Shown here: positions 35,326 through 44,333 of the stretch, in pieces
How the letters are laid out: each line of letters begins with the position of its first letter
How positions within the stretch are numbered: position 1 is the stretch's first letter
NCBI RefSeq assembly: GCF_024298825.1
Contig: NZ_CP101153.1
Coordinates: 2,356,001 to 2,420,000, forward strand
Reading direction: 5' to 3'
Source: Haloglomus salinum
Lineage (GTDB): Archaea > Halobacteriota > Halobacteria > Halobacteriales > Haloarculaceae
DNA length: 64,000 nucleotides
Notes under the pieces: generated by a model
Databases searched by the model: none
What the model saw: only the letters and a program-made list of their open reading frames with translations
Told to the model about the DNA's origin: nothing
Translations under genes and position numbers: made by a program

Positions 35326-35814
35326 ATGGAGTTCACAGAACTGGTGCGGGACGACGAGGCGGTCTCGCCGGTCATCGGCGTCATCCTGATGGTCGCGATT
35401 ACGGTGATTCTGGCGGCGGTTATCGGGACGTTCGTGCTAGGGCTGGGGAGTGAAATCGAAGGGGGCCAGCCACCGCAGGCGACATTCACGTTCGACTTCG
35501 AGTCGGGGACCACCACATCGCCAGATTGTGACACCGATTTCACCGGCGGATCCTCAAGTGACACAGACGGGACCCTGACCGTCACTCATGACGGTGGAGA
35601 CGGTATCGCCCCGGCACAGCTAACCCTCCGAGACGATGACGGGAACAGCAACACGTTCGACGGCAGCAGCGGATGTGGGTTGAGCAGCGAGGTAAGTGCC
35701 GGTACCAGCGTCACAGTCAATTCGGAGACGAGCGACACCGTCCGCGTCACCTGGGAGTCCTCGAACGGCGGTGACACGGCCACCCTCGGCAAGTGGACTG
35801 GACCGGACGCCTAA
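35326..35814 (+). CDS. Type IV pilin-like protein (archaellin/pilin N-terminal)
   Basis: This 162-residue protein carries a class III signal: an acidic N terminus, then RDDEAVSPVIGVILMVAITV with a hydrophobic helix, the usual substrate of prepilin peptidase in haloarchaeal adhesion pili. The mature part is beta-rich, Thr/Ser/Asp-rich and contains four Cys. It is noticeably less GC-rich than its neighbours and has no pilus assembly genes nearby, so it is a stand-alone, perhaps transferred, pilin. ATG 35326 follows a TATTTTG box. Confidence 0.85.
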   Translation: MEFTELVRDDEAVSPVIGVILMVAITVILAAVIGTFVLGLGSEIEGGQPPQATFTFDFESGTTTSPDCDTDFTGGSSSDTDGTLTVTHDGGDGIAPAQLTLRDDDGNSNTFDGSSGCGLSSEVSAGTSVTVNSETSDTVRVTWESSNGGDTATLGKWTGPDA

Positions 35815-35909
35815 ACGCAGTACACTATTCACCTCAATTATTGGATAGACAGACGGTTTCAGATTTTATGGCCCAAATTATGGGCTAATACTGCGCACTC
35901 GAATCAAAT

Positions 35910-36377
35910 ACCTACGAAGCCCTCACGCTCTCGACTCGGGGGCCTCGCTGCGCGCCTCGCAGTCCGGGCATGCGGCGCTCGCTTCGCTCGCGCCGTTCCG
36001 GGCATGTGCTGCGGTGCTTGCGTCGGCCGCCGTCGTCGAGAGCGTTCGCCCTTCGAGTCCACCAGGAGGTTGTGTTTAGAGTCGAGCGACGCAAATAGTG
36101 GTTCCAGCGAAGTGCTAGTGCCCCCACACCGCCCCGCGCGGGCGCCGGAACTCGGCGGGCCCTCACCCGCAAGGGGTTCGGGCACCGCCTGCGGGGAGGC
36201 GCCCGCGCGCTTCCTGGTCCCGGAACCGGCTGTCCGAGCAACCGCCATCCGGCCGGGAGCGCGTGGCGGAGCGAAGCGGAACCCGCGCGACCTGGGGAAG
36301 GGCAGGGGCGCCGCGCCCGTGACACGGCCGACACCCCTGGCGGAATCGAAGGGCGAGCGCGCGAGGGCTTCGTAGGT
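35910..36377 (+). repeat. Family A structured repeat copy 4, bounded by inverted repeats (MITE-like)
   Basis: The gap after the pilin gene (35815-36485) carries this element and no gene. ACCTACGAAGCCCTC (35910-35924) recurs inverted at 36363-36377, a perfect 15-bp terminal inverted repeat. Inside are an 11-bp hairpin (35925-35935 with 36035-36045), the core GTGGTTCCAGCGAAGTGCTA, a stem GCGCGGGCGCC (36136-36146) with GGCGCCCGCGC (36198-36208), and GCTTCCTGGTCCCGGAACCGG. No target-site duplication is obvious. Confidence 0.65.
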
Positions 36378-36485
36378 CGTTTTGCTGTCCGAGCCGCTGT
36401 CGTCGTGGAGCGCGAGGGGCCCATCAGCGGTGCCGACCACACTCGCAAAATCGCAGAACTAGAACTCTCAGAGCCAGTACCAGCC

Positions 36486-37868
36486 CTACACTAGCCGGTC
36501 ACGGAAACGGAAGGCCACACCTGCAACCACCAGCACCACGACCCCACCGACCACGACAGGCAACCCACCCAGACGCTGGACCACGCCATCCACAGCCCCA
36601 CCGGGCGCGAAGAACGACCCTCGACCCGCAGCCGCATCCAGCGTGCTCGCGCACGCCTCCTGCTGGTCGAGGCTGAACGCCGTATCACCACTCAGATTGT
36701 ACGTCCCCGCGGCGCCCTGGTCGGCGATGGTGGGGCCGCCGTCCTCGTTCCCGTTGGAGACCCGCGCCACGTCGTACACCAGCCACGGGGCGTACACCTC
36801 CCAGACCACCTCGCCCTCGGGCGTGACTTCCAGCACGCGGTTGTGCCGGGAGTCGCCGACCAGCGTGTTCCCGTTCTCCAGACGGTCGGCGTCGCGGGGC
36901 CACTGGAAGGACTCGGCGCTGCCGAGGGTCCACGTCCGGCGCCAGGCGCCGCCCTCGCCGGCGGTCCCGGCCGTCGCGTTCGCGCCCTCGCGGAGTTCGT
37001 ACTCGACGAGGCGGTCGTTCTCCGAGTCCGCGACGAGGAACGTCGGCCGGCCGGAGTCGCTCTCCAGGTACATCGGGTTGTGCTGGGCGTGGAGCGTGGA
37101 CCACTGCTGGTCGCGGCCGAGGCGGGCCTCGATCTCCCCGGACGAGCGGTCCACGAGGATGACCTGGTCGAGGTTGCGCGGGGAGGCGAGGAACGCCTCG
37201 CCGCCGCGGACGGGGTCGATGTCGTTGACGTGGGTCCAGTCGTCGCTGTAGTTGCCGCCGACGCTCGGCGGGTAGTGGTCGTCGAAGTGCCACTCCCACT
37301 CCACCTCGCCGGAGGTGCGGTTGAAGATGGCGAGGCTGTCACCGTTCGTGCCGTTGGCGGGGTCCGGGTCACGCATGTTCGCGACGGCGATGCGGTGCTC
37401 GTCCAGCAGGTCGGCGTCGTGGGTGTCGTGGAAGTCGGCGGTCACGGACCAGACGGCCGACTGGTTCTCGGGGTCGAACCTGACGAACTTCGTCTTCCCC
37501 TCGCCCTCGACGCGGGTCGTCGCCGTGAGGAACAGGTCGCCGTCGGGGAGCGGGTCGATGTCGTACGACCAGACGACGCCCTCGGGTTCGTGGACCCACC
37601 GGACGTTCCCGCGGGGCCCGAACGCCACGAGGCGGGCGGTCGTCTTCTTCACCTCCGGGCGGAAACGCGCGCCCTGCACGCTGACGACGGTGATACCGTC
37701 GGCAGGGTCGGTCATCGTGCCGGTGCAGGCGCCCAGTTCGGGCGTCGGCTCGGCAGTCGCGGTCGCGTTGGTCGTGCCGGTCCCCGTGGCGCCGTCCTGC
37801 GCGACCACGGGCGCCACCGGCCCGAGGACGAGACAGACCGCGAGCACGGCGACGGCGAGTCGGGACAT
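36486..37868 (-). CDS. Arylsulfotransferase (ASST)-like secreted protein
   Basis: This 460-residue protein has a signal peptide (AVAVLAVCLVLGPVAPVVAQ) followed by a beta-propeller-like region. The visible blade motifs are VWSYDIDPLPDGDLFLTAT, THVNDIDPVRGGEAFLAS, TLHAQHNPMYLES and WPRDADRLENGNTLVGDS, typical of ASST/PQQ-like propellers. A C-terminal membrane anchor (VVVGGVVVLVVAGVAF) holds it outside the cell. Sulfotransferase activity is not proven; haloarchaeal members may only share the fold. Confidence 0.8.
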   Translation of the reverse strand: MSRLAVAVLAVCLVLGPVAPVVAQDGATGTGTTNATATAEPTPELGACTGTMTDPADGITVVSVQGARFRPEVKKTTARLVAFGPRGNVRWVHEPEGVVWSYDIDPLPDGDLFLTATTRVEGEGKTKFVRFDPENQSAVWSVTADFHDTHDADLLDEHRIAVANMRDPDPANGTNGDSLAIFNRTSGEVEWEWHFDDHYPPSVGGNYSDDWTHVNDIDPVRGGEAFLASPRNLDQVILVDRSSGEIEARLGRDQQWSTLHAQHNPMYLESDSGRPTFLVADSENDRLVEYELREGANATAGTAGEGGAWRRTWTLGSAESFQWPRDADRLENGNTLVGDSRHNRVLEVTPEGEVVWEVYAPWLVYDVARVSNGNEDGGPTIADQGAAGTYNLSGDTAFSLDQQEACASTLDAAAGRGSFFAPGGAVDGVVQRLGGLPVVVGGVVVLVVAGVAFRFRDRLV

Positions 37869-37947
37869 GCCACCTCCTCGCGGGGTGTTGGCAATCAGTC
37901 TTTCCTCACGCGGTCGGAGACGTGCCCCGCGGAGGAGAGGCCCGTTC

Positions 37948-38781
37948 TCAGTCGGCCGCCGGACCCGACCCGCCGGCGTACTCGCGTGTGATATCGACCA
38001 GCGCCTTGCGGTACTCCGAGTCGTCCGTGTCGGCCGCGAGCGTGCGGAAGTGCGTCTTGAACGCAGACAGCGACACCTCCGGCGCGTCGGCCGCGGCGGC
38101 CTCGGCGAGGTCGTAGAGCCGGTGGTCCCGCGAGAGGAGGTCGTGGCGCTCGCAGAGCGCGAGGGCGAACGCCGCGTTCACCGCGGTTATCTCGGGGTCG
38201 GCCGCCGGCGTGAGCCGCTGCCAGCCGCCGCCGTCGCGGGTCGTCCCCGCTGGTCCGGACGCCGTGGCCGCGGGCGCCCCGTCCGGCCGCCACCCGCCAC
38301 GGTCGCCGGCCTCCGCCGGGCGGTCCGCGACCGCGGCCGCGAGCGAGGACTCGAGGAACGACACCAGTTTGTCCGCCGGCGCGACGTCGAGCGTGATGTC
38401 GTCGGCGTAGATGTCCTTCATGTGGTTGGCGATCTGGTAGCAGTGGGTGAGTTTGCGGCGCTCGACCGAGCGCCCGGCCAGCGCGAGGAACAGCGCCTCC
38501 TCCATCGACTGCGTGTGGGAGGGGTGGGCCTCCTCGTAGCGGAGCATGTGCGAGAACTCGTGGAGGGCGAGTTCTCGGGCCATCGCTCCGCGGGCGGCCT
38601 GCTCGCTCATCACGAGGACGTGGCGCTCCTCGTCGTCGTAGTGGCCGGTCAGCGTCCGTTCGTCCGGGTCGGCGCGGACCTCGACCTCGACCGGCCAGTC
38701 GAGGTCGTGTTCCGTCTCGAAGAGGTCGCGGGCCGAGAGGAAGGGGTCGGCCGGCCCACGACCCTGTACGCGTAGGTCCAT
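37948..38781 (-). CDS. DUF5781-like protein with HExxH zinc motif
   Basis: This 277-residue protein has a metallopeptidase-like motif, LALHEFSHMLRYEEAHPSH (HEFSH near residue 73), followed by MEEALFLALAG, suggesting a gluzincin fold. The rest is helical with a Gly/Ala-rich linker near residues 165-195. It belongs by appearance to the haloarchaeal DUF5781 family, whose activity is unknown. ATG 38781 was chosen. It converges with nothing and is divergent from the J-domain gene. Confidence 0.78.
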   Translation of the reverse strand: MDLRVQGRGPADPFLSARDLFETEHDLDWPVEVEVRADPDERTLTGHYDDEERHVLVMSEQAARGAMARELALHEFSHMLRYEEAHPSHTQSMEEALFLALAGRSVERRKLTHCYQIANHMKDIYADDITLDVAPADKLVSFLESSLAAAVADRPAEAGDRGGWRPDGAPAATASGPAGTTRDGGGWQRLTPAADPEITAVNAAFALALCERHDLLSRDHRLYDLAEAAAADAPEVSLSAFKTHFRTLAADTDDSEYRKALVDITREYAGGSGPAAD

Positions 38782-38934
38782 GTCACCCACACAACGGGTC
38801 CGTACCGTTTGAGGCTTATCCCCACGGCCGACGTGACCGGATGACGGCACCCGGCCGTGCGGCCGCGACCTCGTCAGACGGCTGTCGTCGCCCCGGGCGA
38901 GGGGTTTACAACGACGGGAGACGTTCACACGGGC

Positions 38935-39906
38935 GTGGACACCGGATGGCTCCTCGTCGGGGTGGCCGGCCTCGCCGGCGGTCTCGCGCTTGTGCTCGTC
39001 GGAGCCGGCATCGCGGCCGCGCCGCTGCTGCTCCCCGTCGGACTCCTCCTCGCCGCCGGCGCCTACCTCGCGTGGGCCGCCGGGAGCGCCCGTATCGTCG
39101 CGACCGTCTACGAGGAGGTCGGCGATTCGGGACGGAGCGCCGCGGCGGACGGCCGGACCGGTCGCCCCGAGGACCGGGCGGACCCGGACGGTAACTGGCG
39201 GAGCACCGCGGCCGACGGCGGTGCGGCCAGCGGCCGAGCCGCGTCGGACCAGCGGTCCGACGGTGGTCGGGCGGACGCCAGCGCTGGTCCCGGCGCTGGC
39301 ACCGGTACCGGCACGTCCGACGACGGGCCCACGCCCGGTGAACGCCTCGGCGACGCCGGCGGCGAGAAGAGGCGGGCGGGTGGCCGAACCGCCGGCGGAG
39401 GTGACGGGGCCGGCGCCGGACTCGGCCCGGGCGGGGAACGTATCTGGGACGCCGACGAGCGCGACCGCGTCGGCGGCTGGGACGACTGGGACGCCGACTG
39501 GGAGTGGGCCGACCGCCACTGGCGCTCGTTCCAGCAGGAGTACGACCGGGCGGACGACGGGACGAGGCGCGGTACCCGGTCGCCTGGCGCCGGGAGCCGC
39601 CGTGAGCGACACGGCGGCACCGCCGGCCGGGCCGGTGCCCGACAGCGCGGCCGGCAGAACCAGCAGCGCCGCGACCGCCAGCGACACACCGGGCCGGGTG
39701 ACCGTGGCCGCGCGCGCCGCGAGCGACGACCCGACCGCCGGGCGGAACAGGCCCGCGAACTGCTCGACGTGACCGCCGATGCAGACTCCGAAACCATCCG
39801 CGAGGCGTACCGCGCCCGGGTGAAGGAGGTCCATCCCGACCGCGGCGGGGACCCGGAGCGCTTCAAGCGGGTCCAGTGGGCGTACGAGTACCTCACCGAG
39901 GACTAG
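38935..39906 (+). CDS. Membrane-anchored J-domain protein
   Basis: GTG 38935 gives 323 residues. The N terminus has two membrane helices (LLVGVAGLAGGLALVLVGAG and LLLPVGLLLAAGAYLAWAAG). A long Gly/Asp/Arg-rich low-complexity linker follows. The C-terminal 60 residues form a J domain (ARELLDVTADADSETIREAY, KEVHPDRGGDPERF with the HPD that stimulates Hsp70/DnaK). A GTTTACA box about 28 bases upstream supports this leaderless GTG. It probably recruits DnaK to the membrane (inference). Confidence 0.82.
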   Translation: MDTGWLLVGVAGLAGGLALVLVGAGIAAAPLLLPVGLLLAAGAYLAWAAGSARIVATVYEEVGDSGRSAAADGRTGRPEDRADPDGNWRSTAADGGAASGRAASDQRSDGGRADASAGPGAGTGTGTSDDGPTPGERLGDAGGEKRRAGGRTAGGGDGAGAGLGPGGERIWDADERDRVGGWDDWDADWEWADRHWRSFQQEYDRADDGTRRGTRSPGAGSRRERHGGTAGRAGARQRGRQNQQRRDRQRHTGPGDRGRARRERRPDRRAEQARELLDVTADADSETIREAYRARVKEVHPDRGGDPERFKRVQWAYEYLTED

Positions 39907-40065
39907 CTCGGGACGGCGCAGGCAGCGGTATCGCCCCGGGACGGCGCGGGTCACCTTCGGGACGGGTGCCGCCTGGAGAACGTGTGTTGCCGTCGCACGG
40001 CCCGAGACCCGGGCGCACGGCGAAACACTACCCTTTTCACGGTGCTACCGGTACCCCTCTCCATA

Positions 40066-42252
40066 ATGGGCCGACGCAAGAAGATCGTACAGGAGTGCGA
40101 GAAACTGATGGACAAGCCGGAGCAGATCCGGAACATCGCCATCGCCGCACACGTCGATCACGGCAAGACAACGCTGACTGACAACCTTCTCGCGGGCGCC
40201 GGGATGATCGGCCAGGAGAGCGCCGGCCAGCAGCTCGCGATGGACACCGAGGAGGACGAACAGGAACGTGGTATCACCATCGACGCGGCTAACGTGTCGA
40301 TGACCCACGAGTACGAGGGGAACAACCACCTCATCAACCTCATCGACACGCCGGGTCACGTCGACTTCGGTGGCGACGTGACCCGTGCGATGCGTGCCGT
40401 CGACGGCGCGCTCGTGGTGGTCGACGCTGTCGAGGGTGCCATGCCCCAGACGGAGACGGTGCTGCGGCAGGCGCTCCGCGAGGGCGTCAAGCCCGCGCTG
40501 TTCATCAACAAGGTCGACCGACTCATCTCCGAGCTCCAGGAGGGGCCCGAGGAGATGCAGCAGCGCCTCACGAAGGTCATCCGCGACGTGAACGAGCTCA
40601 TCCGTGGGATGACCGAGGAGATGGACGACGTGGACGACTGGACTGTCTCCGTCGAGGGGGGTACCGTCGGCTTCGGGTCCGCCCTCTACAAATGGGGCGT
40701 CTCCATGCCGTCGATGCAGCGGACCGGGATGGACTTCGGCGACATCATCGACCTGGAGCGAGCGGACAAGCGCCAGGAGCTCCACGAGCGGACGCCGCTC
40801 TCGGACGTCGTCCTCGACATGGTCTGTGAGCACTTCCCGGACCCCATCGACGCCCAGCCCCGGCGTATCCCGCGGGTCTGGCGTGGTGACGACACCTCCG
40901 ATGTCGCCGAGCAGATGCGTCTGGTCGACGACGACGGCGAGGTCGTCCTGATGGTCACCGACATCGGTGTCGACCCCCACGCCGGCGAGATCGCCGCGGG
41001 CCGTGTCTTCTCCGGTACCATCGAGAAGGGCCAGGAGCTGTACGTCTCCGGGACCGTGGGCAAGAACCGCGTCCAGAGCGTCGGCATCTACATGGGTGGC
41101 GAGCGTGAGGAGGTCGAGCACGTCCCCGCCGGCAACATCGCGGCCGTCACCGGCCTGAAGGACGCCATCGCCGGCTCGACGGTGTCCTCCATCGAGATGA
41201 CCCCGTTCGAGTCCATCGAACACATCTCGGAGCCGGTCATCACGAAGTCCGTCGAGGCCAAGAACATGGACGACCTCCCGAAGCTCATCGAGACGCTCCG
41301 GCAGGTCTCCAAGGAGGACCCCACCATCCGCATCGAGATCAACGAGGACACCGGCGAGCACCTCATCTCCGGACAGGGTGAGCTCCACCTCGAGGTCATC
41401 ACCCAGCGTATCGAGCGCAACCAGGGCATCCCGGTCACGACGGGTGAGCCCATCGTCGTCTACCGCGAGGCACCCACGCAGGCCACCCCCGAGGTCGAGG
41501 GTATCTCGCCGAACCGCCACAACCGGTTCTACGTCTCGCTGGAGCCGCTCGACCAGGATATCATCGACGTGCTGAAGAAGGGTGAGGCGACGATGGACAT
41601 GCCCGAGCTGGAGCGCCGCGAGGCGCTGCAGGAGGCCGGCATGGACAAGGAGACCTCCCAGAACGTGGAGCACATCTTCAAGTCCAACATCTTCATCGAC
41701 GACACGAAGGGTGTCCAGCAGCTCAACGAGACGATGGAACTCGTCCTCGAAGGGTGGGAGGAGGCACTCGAGGACGGCCCGCTGGCCGCCGAGCCCGTCG
41801 AGGGCGCCCTCATCCGGCTCCACGACGCCCGGCTCCACGAGGACGCCATCCACCGTGGTCCGGCGCAGGTCATCCCGGCCGTCCGGAACGCGGTCCACCG
41901 AGCGCTCATCCACGCCGAGGTGCGGCTGCTCGAGCCCATCCAGAACGTCCGCATCGACGTGCCCAACGAACACATGGGCGCCGCCTCCGGCGAGATCCAG
42001 GGACGCCGTGGCCGCGTCGACGACATGTACCAGGAGGGCGACCTCATGGTCGTCGAGGGCATCGCACCGGTCGACGAGATGATCGGCTTCTCCAGCGACA
42101 TCCGCTCGGCCACCGAGGGTCGAGCGTCCTGGAACACGGAGAACGCTGGCTTCCGCGTCCTCGCGGACAACCTCCAGCCGGAGATCATCGAGGAGATCCG
42201 CGAGCGGAAGGGCATGAAGCTGGAGCTGCCCGAGGGCGTCGACTACTTCTAA
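40066..42252 (+). CDS. fusA: Elongation factor 2 (aEF-2)
   Basis: This 728-residue translocase GTPase drives tRNA-mRNA movement on the ribosome. G motifs are [27 protein letters not shown] and NKVDRL. The diphthamide site lies in [19 protein letters not shown] near residue 600, as expected for archaeal and eukaryotic EF-2. ATG 40066 was chosen because the frame upstream is non-coding. Many haloarchaea have this gene directly after rps12-rps7 downstream of the rpo operon; here it stands 35 kb from rpoH. Confidence 0.97.
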   Translation: MGRRKKIVQECEKLMDKPEQIRNIAIAAHVDHGKTTLTDNLLAGAGMIGQESAGQQLAMDTEEDEQERGITIDAANVSMTHEYEGNNHLINLIDTPGHVDFGGDVTRAMRAVDGALVVVDAVEGAMPQTETVLRQALREGVKPALFINKVDRLISELQEGPEEMQQRLTKVIRDVNELIRGMTEEMDDVDDWTVSVEGGTVGFGSALYKWGVSMPSMQRTGMDFGDIIDLERADKRQELHERTPLSDVVLDMVCEHFPDPIDAQPRRIPRVWRGDDTSDVAEQMRLVDDDGEVVLMVTDIGVDPHAGEIAAGRVFSGTIEKGQELYVSGTVGKNRVQSVGIYMGGEREEVEHVPAGNIAAVTGLKDAIAGSTVSSIEMTPFESIEHISEPVITKSVEAKNMDDLPKLIETLRQVSKEDPTIRIEINEDTGEHLISGQGELHLEVITQRIERNQGIPVTTGEPIVVYREAPTQATPEVEGISPNRHNRFYVSLEPLDQDIIDVLKKGEATMDMPELERREALQEAGMDKETSQNVEHIFKSNIFIDDTKGVQQLNETMELVLEGWEEALEDGPLAAEPVEGALIRLHDARLHEDAIHRGPAQVIPAVRNAVHRALIHAEVRLLEPIQNVRIDVPNEHMGAASGEIQGRRGRVDDMYQEGDLMVVEGIAPVDEMIGFSSDIRSATEGRASWNTENAGFRVLADNLQPEIIEEIRERKGMKLELPEGVDYF

Positions 42253-42400
42253 ACTCGAGCTTTTTCCCGCTCGGGTTTCCTCGGCGCTCGCCTCCGGCGA
42301 GCGCCTGCGGAACCACTCACGGAAAAAACGTTCAGAAAAAGGCCGCTCTCCGTTCGCTTCGCTCACTCCGAGCGGTGAAACGCGCGCCGAAGGCGCGCGT
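42253..42400 (+). terminator. T-tract and hairpins downstream of EF-2
   Basis: Nine bases after the stop codon comes a TTTTT tract (42261-42265), a plausible archaeal terminator. Two perfect hairpins with three-base loops follow: GGCGCTCGCC/GGCGAGCGCC at 42283-42305 and CGCGCGCC/GGCGCGCG at 42381-42399. The gap up to the next, convergent gene contains nothing else recognisable. Confidence 0.4.
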
Positions 42401-42435
42401 ATGCAAGACGAATAATTCTGCCTCACCGAGCCTCG

Positions 42436-42885
42436 CTACCAGCTCCCCTCGCCTTCCTCGGGCGGCCAGTCGAGCGCGTCGAGTTGCTCCAGCATCTCCA
42501 GCGAGTCGCGGGTCGCCCGGATGCCGGTGATGTGGCCGTCCGCGACCTCGTAGAGCGCCCACTCCTCGTAGGAGAGGCTGTTGCCCGTCGGCGCAATGCC
42601 CGCGAAGTTGCCGTCGTGGGTGGCGGTCACGTGCCAGCGGACGAACACCCGGTCGCCGTCCGGGGCGGCGAACAGGTCTTGGATGGTCGCCGTGGCGTCC
42701 GGGAACGACTCGAAGAAGGCCATCTCGGCGTCGAGTTGCTCGGCGCGGGAGCGCGTGTCGGGTTCGGCGTTCGGGACCGCGAGTTCCTCGGCGTACCGTT
42801 CCGCCATCGCCTCGCGGTCGTGGTCGTTCCAGGCCTCGGTGAGCCGCTCTCTCACCGTCGTGGGTGTCGCTGTGGATGCGTCCAT
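42436..42885 (-). CDS. SnoaL-like ester cyclase family protein
   Basis: This 149-residue alpha+beta-barrel protein fits the SnoaL/polyketide cyclase-like (NTF2-like) family: RLTEAWNDHDREAMAERYAE at the N terminus, AFFESFPDATATIQDLFA, VFVRWHVTATHDGNFAGI and ISGIRATRD-like strands. Such proteins isomerise, cyclise or bind small molecules. The substrate is unknown. ATG 42885 was chosen; the longer open frame upstream is non-coding in character. Confidence 0.78.
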   Translation of the reverse strand: MDASTATPTTVRERLTEAWNDHDREAMAERYAEELAVPNAEPDTRSRAEQLDAEMAFFESFPDATATIQDLFAAPDGDRVFVRWHVTATHDGNFAGIAPTGNSLSYEEWALYEVADGHITGIRATRDSLEMLEQLDALDWPPEEGEGSW

Positions 42886-42976
42886 GGTGGTGTGTCGGGC
42901 CGCCTGCCCCCTCGGGGCGAGAATCCCTGGCTCAGGTGCGCGTGACGGGGGCAAAGCGTTTGCCCCGGTCACGGGG

Positions 42977-43876
42977 TCAGTCCCCGGACCAGTCCGTCGG
43001 CACGTACTGCTTGAACCGTGGCCCGGGGGAGAGCGCCGTCGGCCGGAACGCCGGCTCGCCGTCACGCCGGAACCCGCGAATGATCGCCTGTGCCGGACCA
43101 GTCAGGTAGCCGACGTAGGCCATCGCGAGCGGGTAGGCCACGTTGTGGCGAGCCGGGTTGACCGGGATGAGTCCGTACCCGTTGCGCAGGAGCGGCGGCG
43201 GGTCCGCGATGCCGCGGTCGACGTGGGCGACGAGGTCCACGTCCGGGCGGAGCGTGAGGAAGGTCCCGCGGTCGGTCAGGGTGTAGGCGTCGACCTCGTC
43301 GGCCGTCGTCAGGGTGTCGCCCATGCCCTGTCCGGTCTCGCGGTACCACGTGCCGGCCGGGTCGACGCCGGCGGCGTCCCAGACACGGCGCTCCCGGACG
43401 TGGGTGCCGGAGTCGTCGCCGCGGGAGAGGAACGGCGTCTCGGCGCCGGCGATTGCGCGGAACGCCGCTGTGACGGGGCGGCCGGCCGCATCGGCCGGGT
43501 CACCGGGTGGACCGACGAGCAGGAAGTCGTTGCGCATGAGCGCCCGCCGGTTGACGCCGTGACCGTCGCGGAGGAACCGGTCCTCGAGCGGGCGGGCGTG
43601 GACGAGTACCACGTCGCAGTCCCCGTCCCGGGCGGTGCGCAGCGCCGCGCCGGTCCCCTCGACGAGCGTCCGCACCTCGACCCCGAACGCGTCGCGAAAG
43701 CCCGAGTTGAGCCGCCCCAGCAGGCCGCTGTCATGTGCCGTCGTCGCCGTCGCGAGCGTCAGCCGACCGGCAGCGAGCGACGGCGACCCGGAATCCCCCT
43801 CACCGTCCGCGACATACCCCGAGAGCGACGCCGCCCCGCCGACGCCGAGCACCCGGAGGTAGTCGCGCCGGTCCAT
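42977..43876 (-). CDS. TupA-like tungstate/molybdate-binding protein lacking its lipobox cysteine
   Basis: This 299-residue substrate-binding protein has a Tat signal (RRDYLRVLGVGGAA), TTAHDSGLLGRLNSGF (oxyanion-binding Thr/Ser), DVVLVHARPLEDRF and FLSRGDDSGTHVRERRVW. That combination is typical of TupA tungstate-binding proteins. At residue 21, where a lipobox LSGC is expected, it reads LSGY (codon TAT at 43814-43816; TGT would be Cys), so lipid anchoring is probably lost. No permease or ATPase gene is adjacent. Confidence 0.83.
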   Translation of the reverse strand: MDRRDYLRVLGVGGAASLSGYVADGEGDSGSPSLAAGRLTLATATTAHDSGLLGRLNSGFRDAFGVEVRTLVEGTGAALRTARDGDCDVVLVHARPLEDRFLRDGHGVNRRALMRNDFLLVGPPGDPADAAGRPVTAAFRAIAGAETPFLSRGDDSGTHVRERRVWDAAGVDPAGTWYRETGQGMGDTLTTADEVDAYTLTDRGTFLTLRPDVDLVAHVDRGIADPPPLLRNGYGLIPVNPARHNVAYPLAMAYVGYLTGPAQAIIRGFRRDGEPAFRPTALSPGPRFKQYVPTDWSGD

Positions 43877-43937
43877 GTCGGGTAATGGCTCGGCGTTGCA
43901 TTAGTCATTTTTCGGAATCGATTCAGGTTTCGCATGG

Positions 43938-44162
43938 TCAGAACGGGAGGTACTGCTCGTACAGCTCGTCGAGTTGCTCGTTGTACTCGCGGCCGGACGC
44001 CTCGTCGACGCCCCAGGGATGCCGGGAGAAGTAGAACGCGGCCGCGGCGGCGACCCCGACGCTGGTGGCAGCCCGTGGTGCGACGATGCTCATCGGGAAG
44101 GCGACGAGCCCCGCGATGAGTCCGGCGAGCAGGATATCGACGATCTGGTGGGCGGTTGACAT
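43938..44162 (-). CDS. Small membrane protein (74 residues)
   Basis: ATG 44162 gives MSTAHQIVDILLAGLIAGLV, then FPMSIVAPRAATSVGVAAAAAF (two membrane segments) and an acidic, Tyr-rich tail (NEQLDELYEQYLPF). A strong ACTTATATCG element lies about 85 bases upstream on this strand. No family is recognised. It is upstream of the TupA-like gene on the same strand. Confidence 0.6.
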   Translation of the reverse strand: MSTAHQIVDILLAGLIAGLVAFPMSIVAPRAATSVGVAAAAAFYFSRHPWGVDEASGREYNEQLDELYEQYLPF

Positions 44163-44333
44163 GGGGTCGGCTTCGGGTCGAACCGGCAACGGGATTGCGG
44201 TTTGCCGTCTCGCTGGCGAGCGATTTCCTATCGAAACCGCGATATAAGTCCATAATTCGACGCATTAATGGCCAAATATCGGGTGGGACTATTTATCCAC
44301 CGGCAGCGGAAGGACCGAGCGGACGCCCCCGGC

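Noticed and set aside
36004-36375. ORFs inside the family A repeat at 36 kb
   Set aside because: They differ between copies and show no conserved translation, while conservation follows stems and blocks, not codons.
40045-42426. 793-residue frame opposite EF-2
   Set aside because: It is an antisense shadow with no domains. EF-2 on the plus strand is certain.
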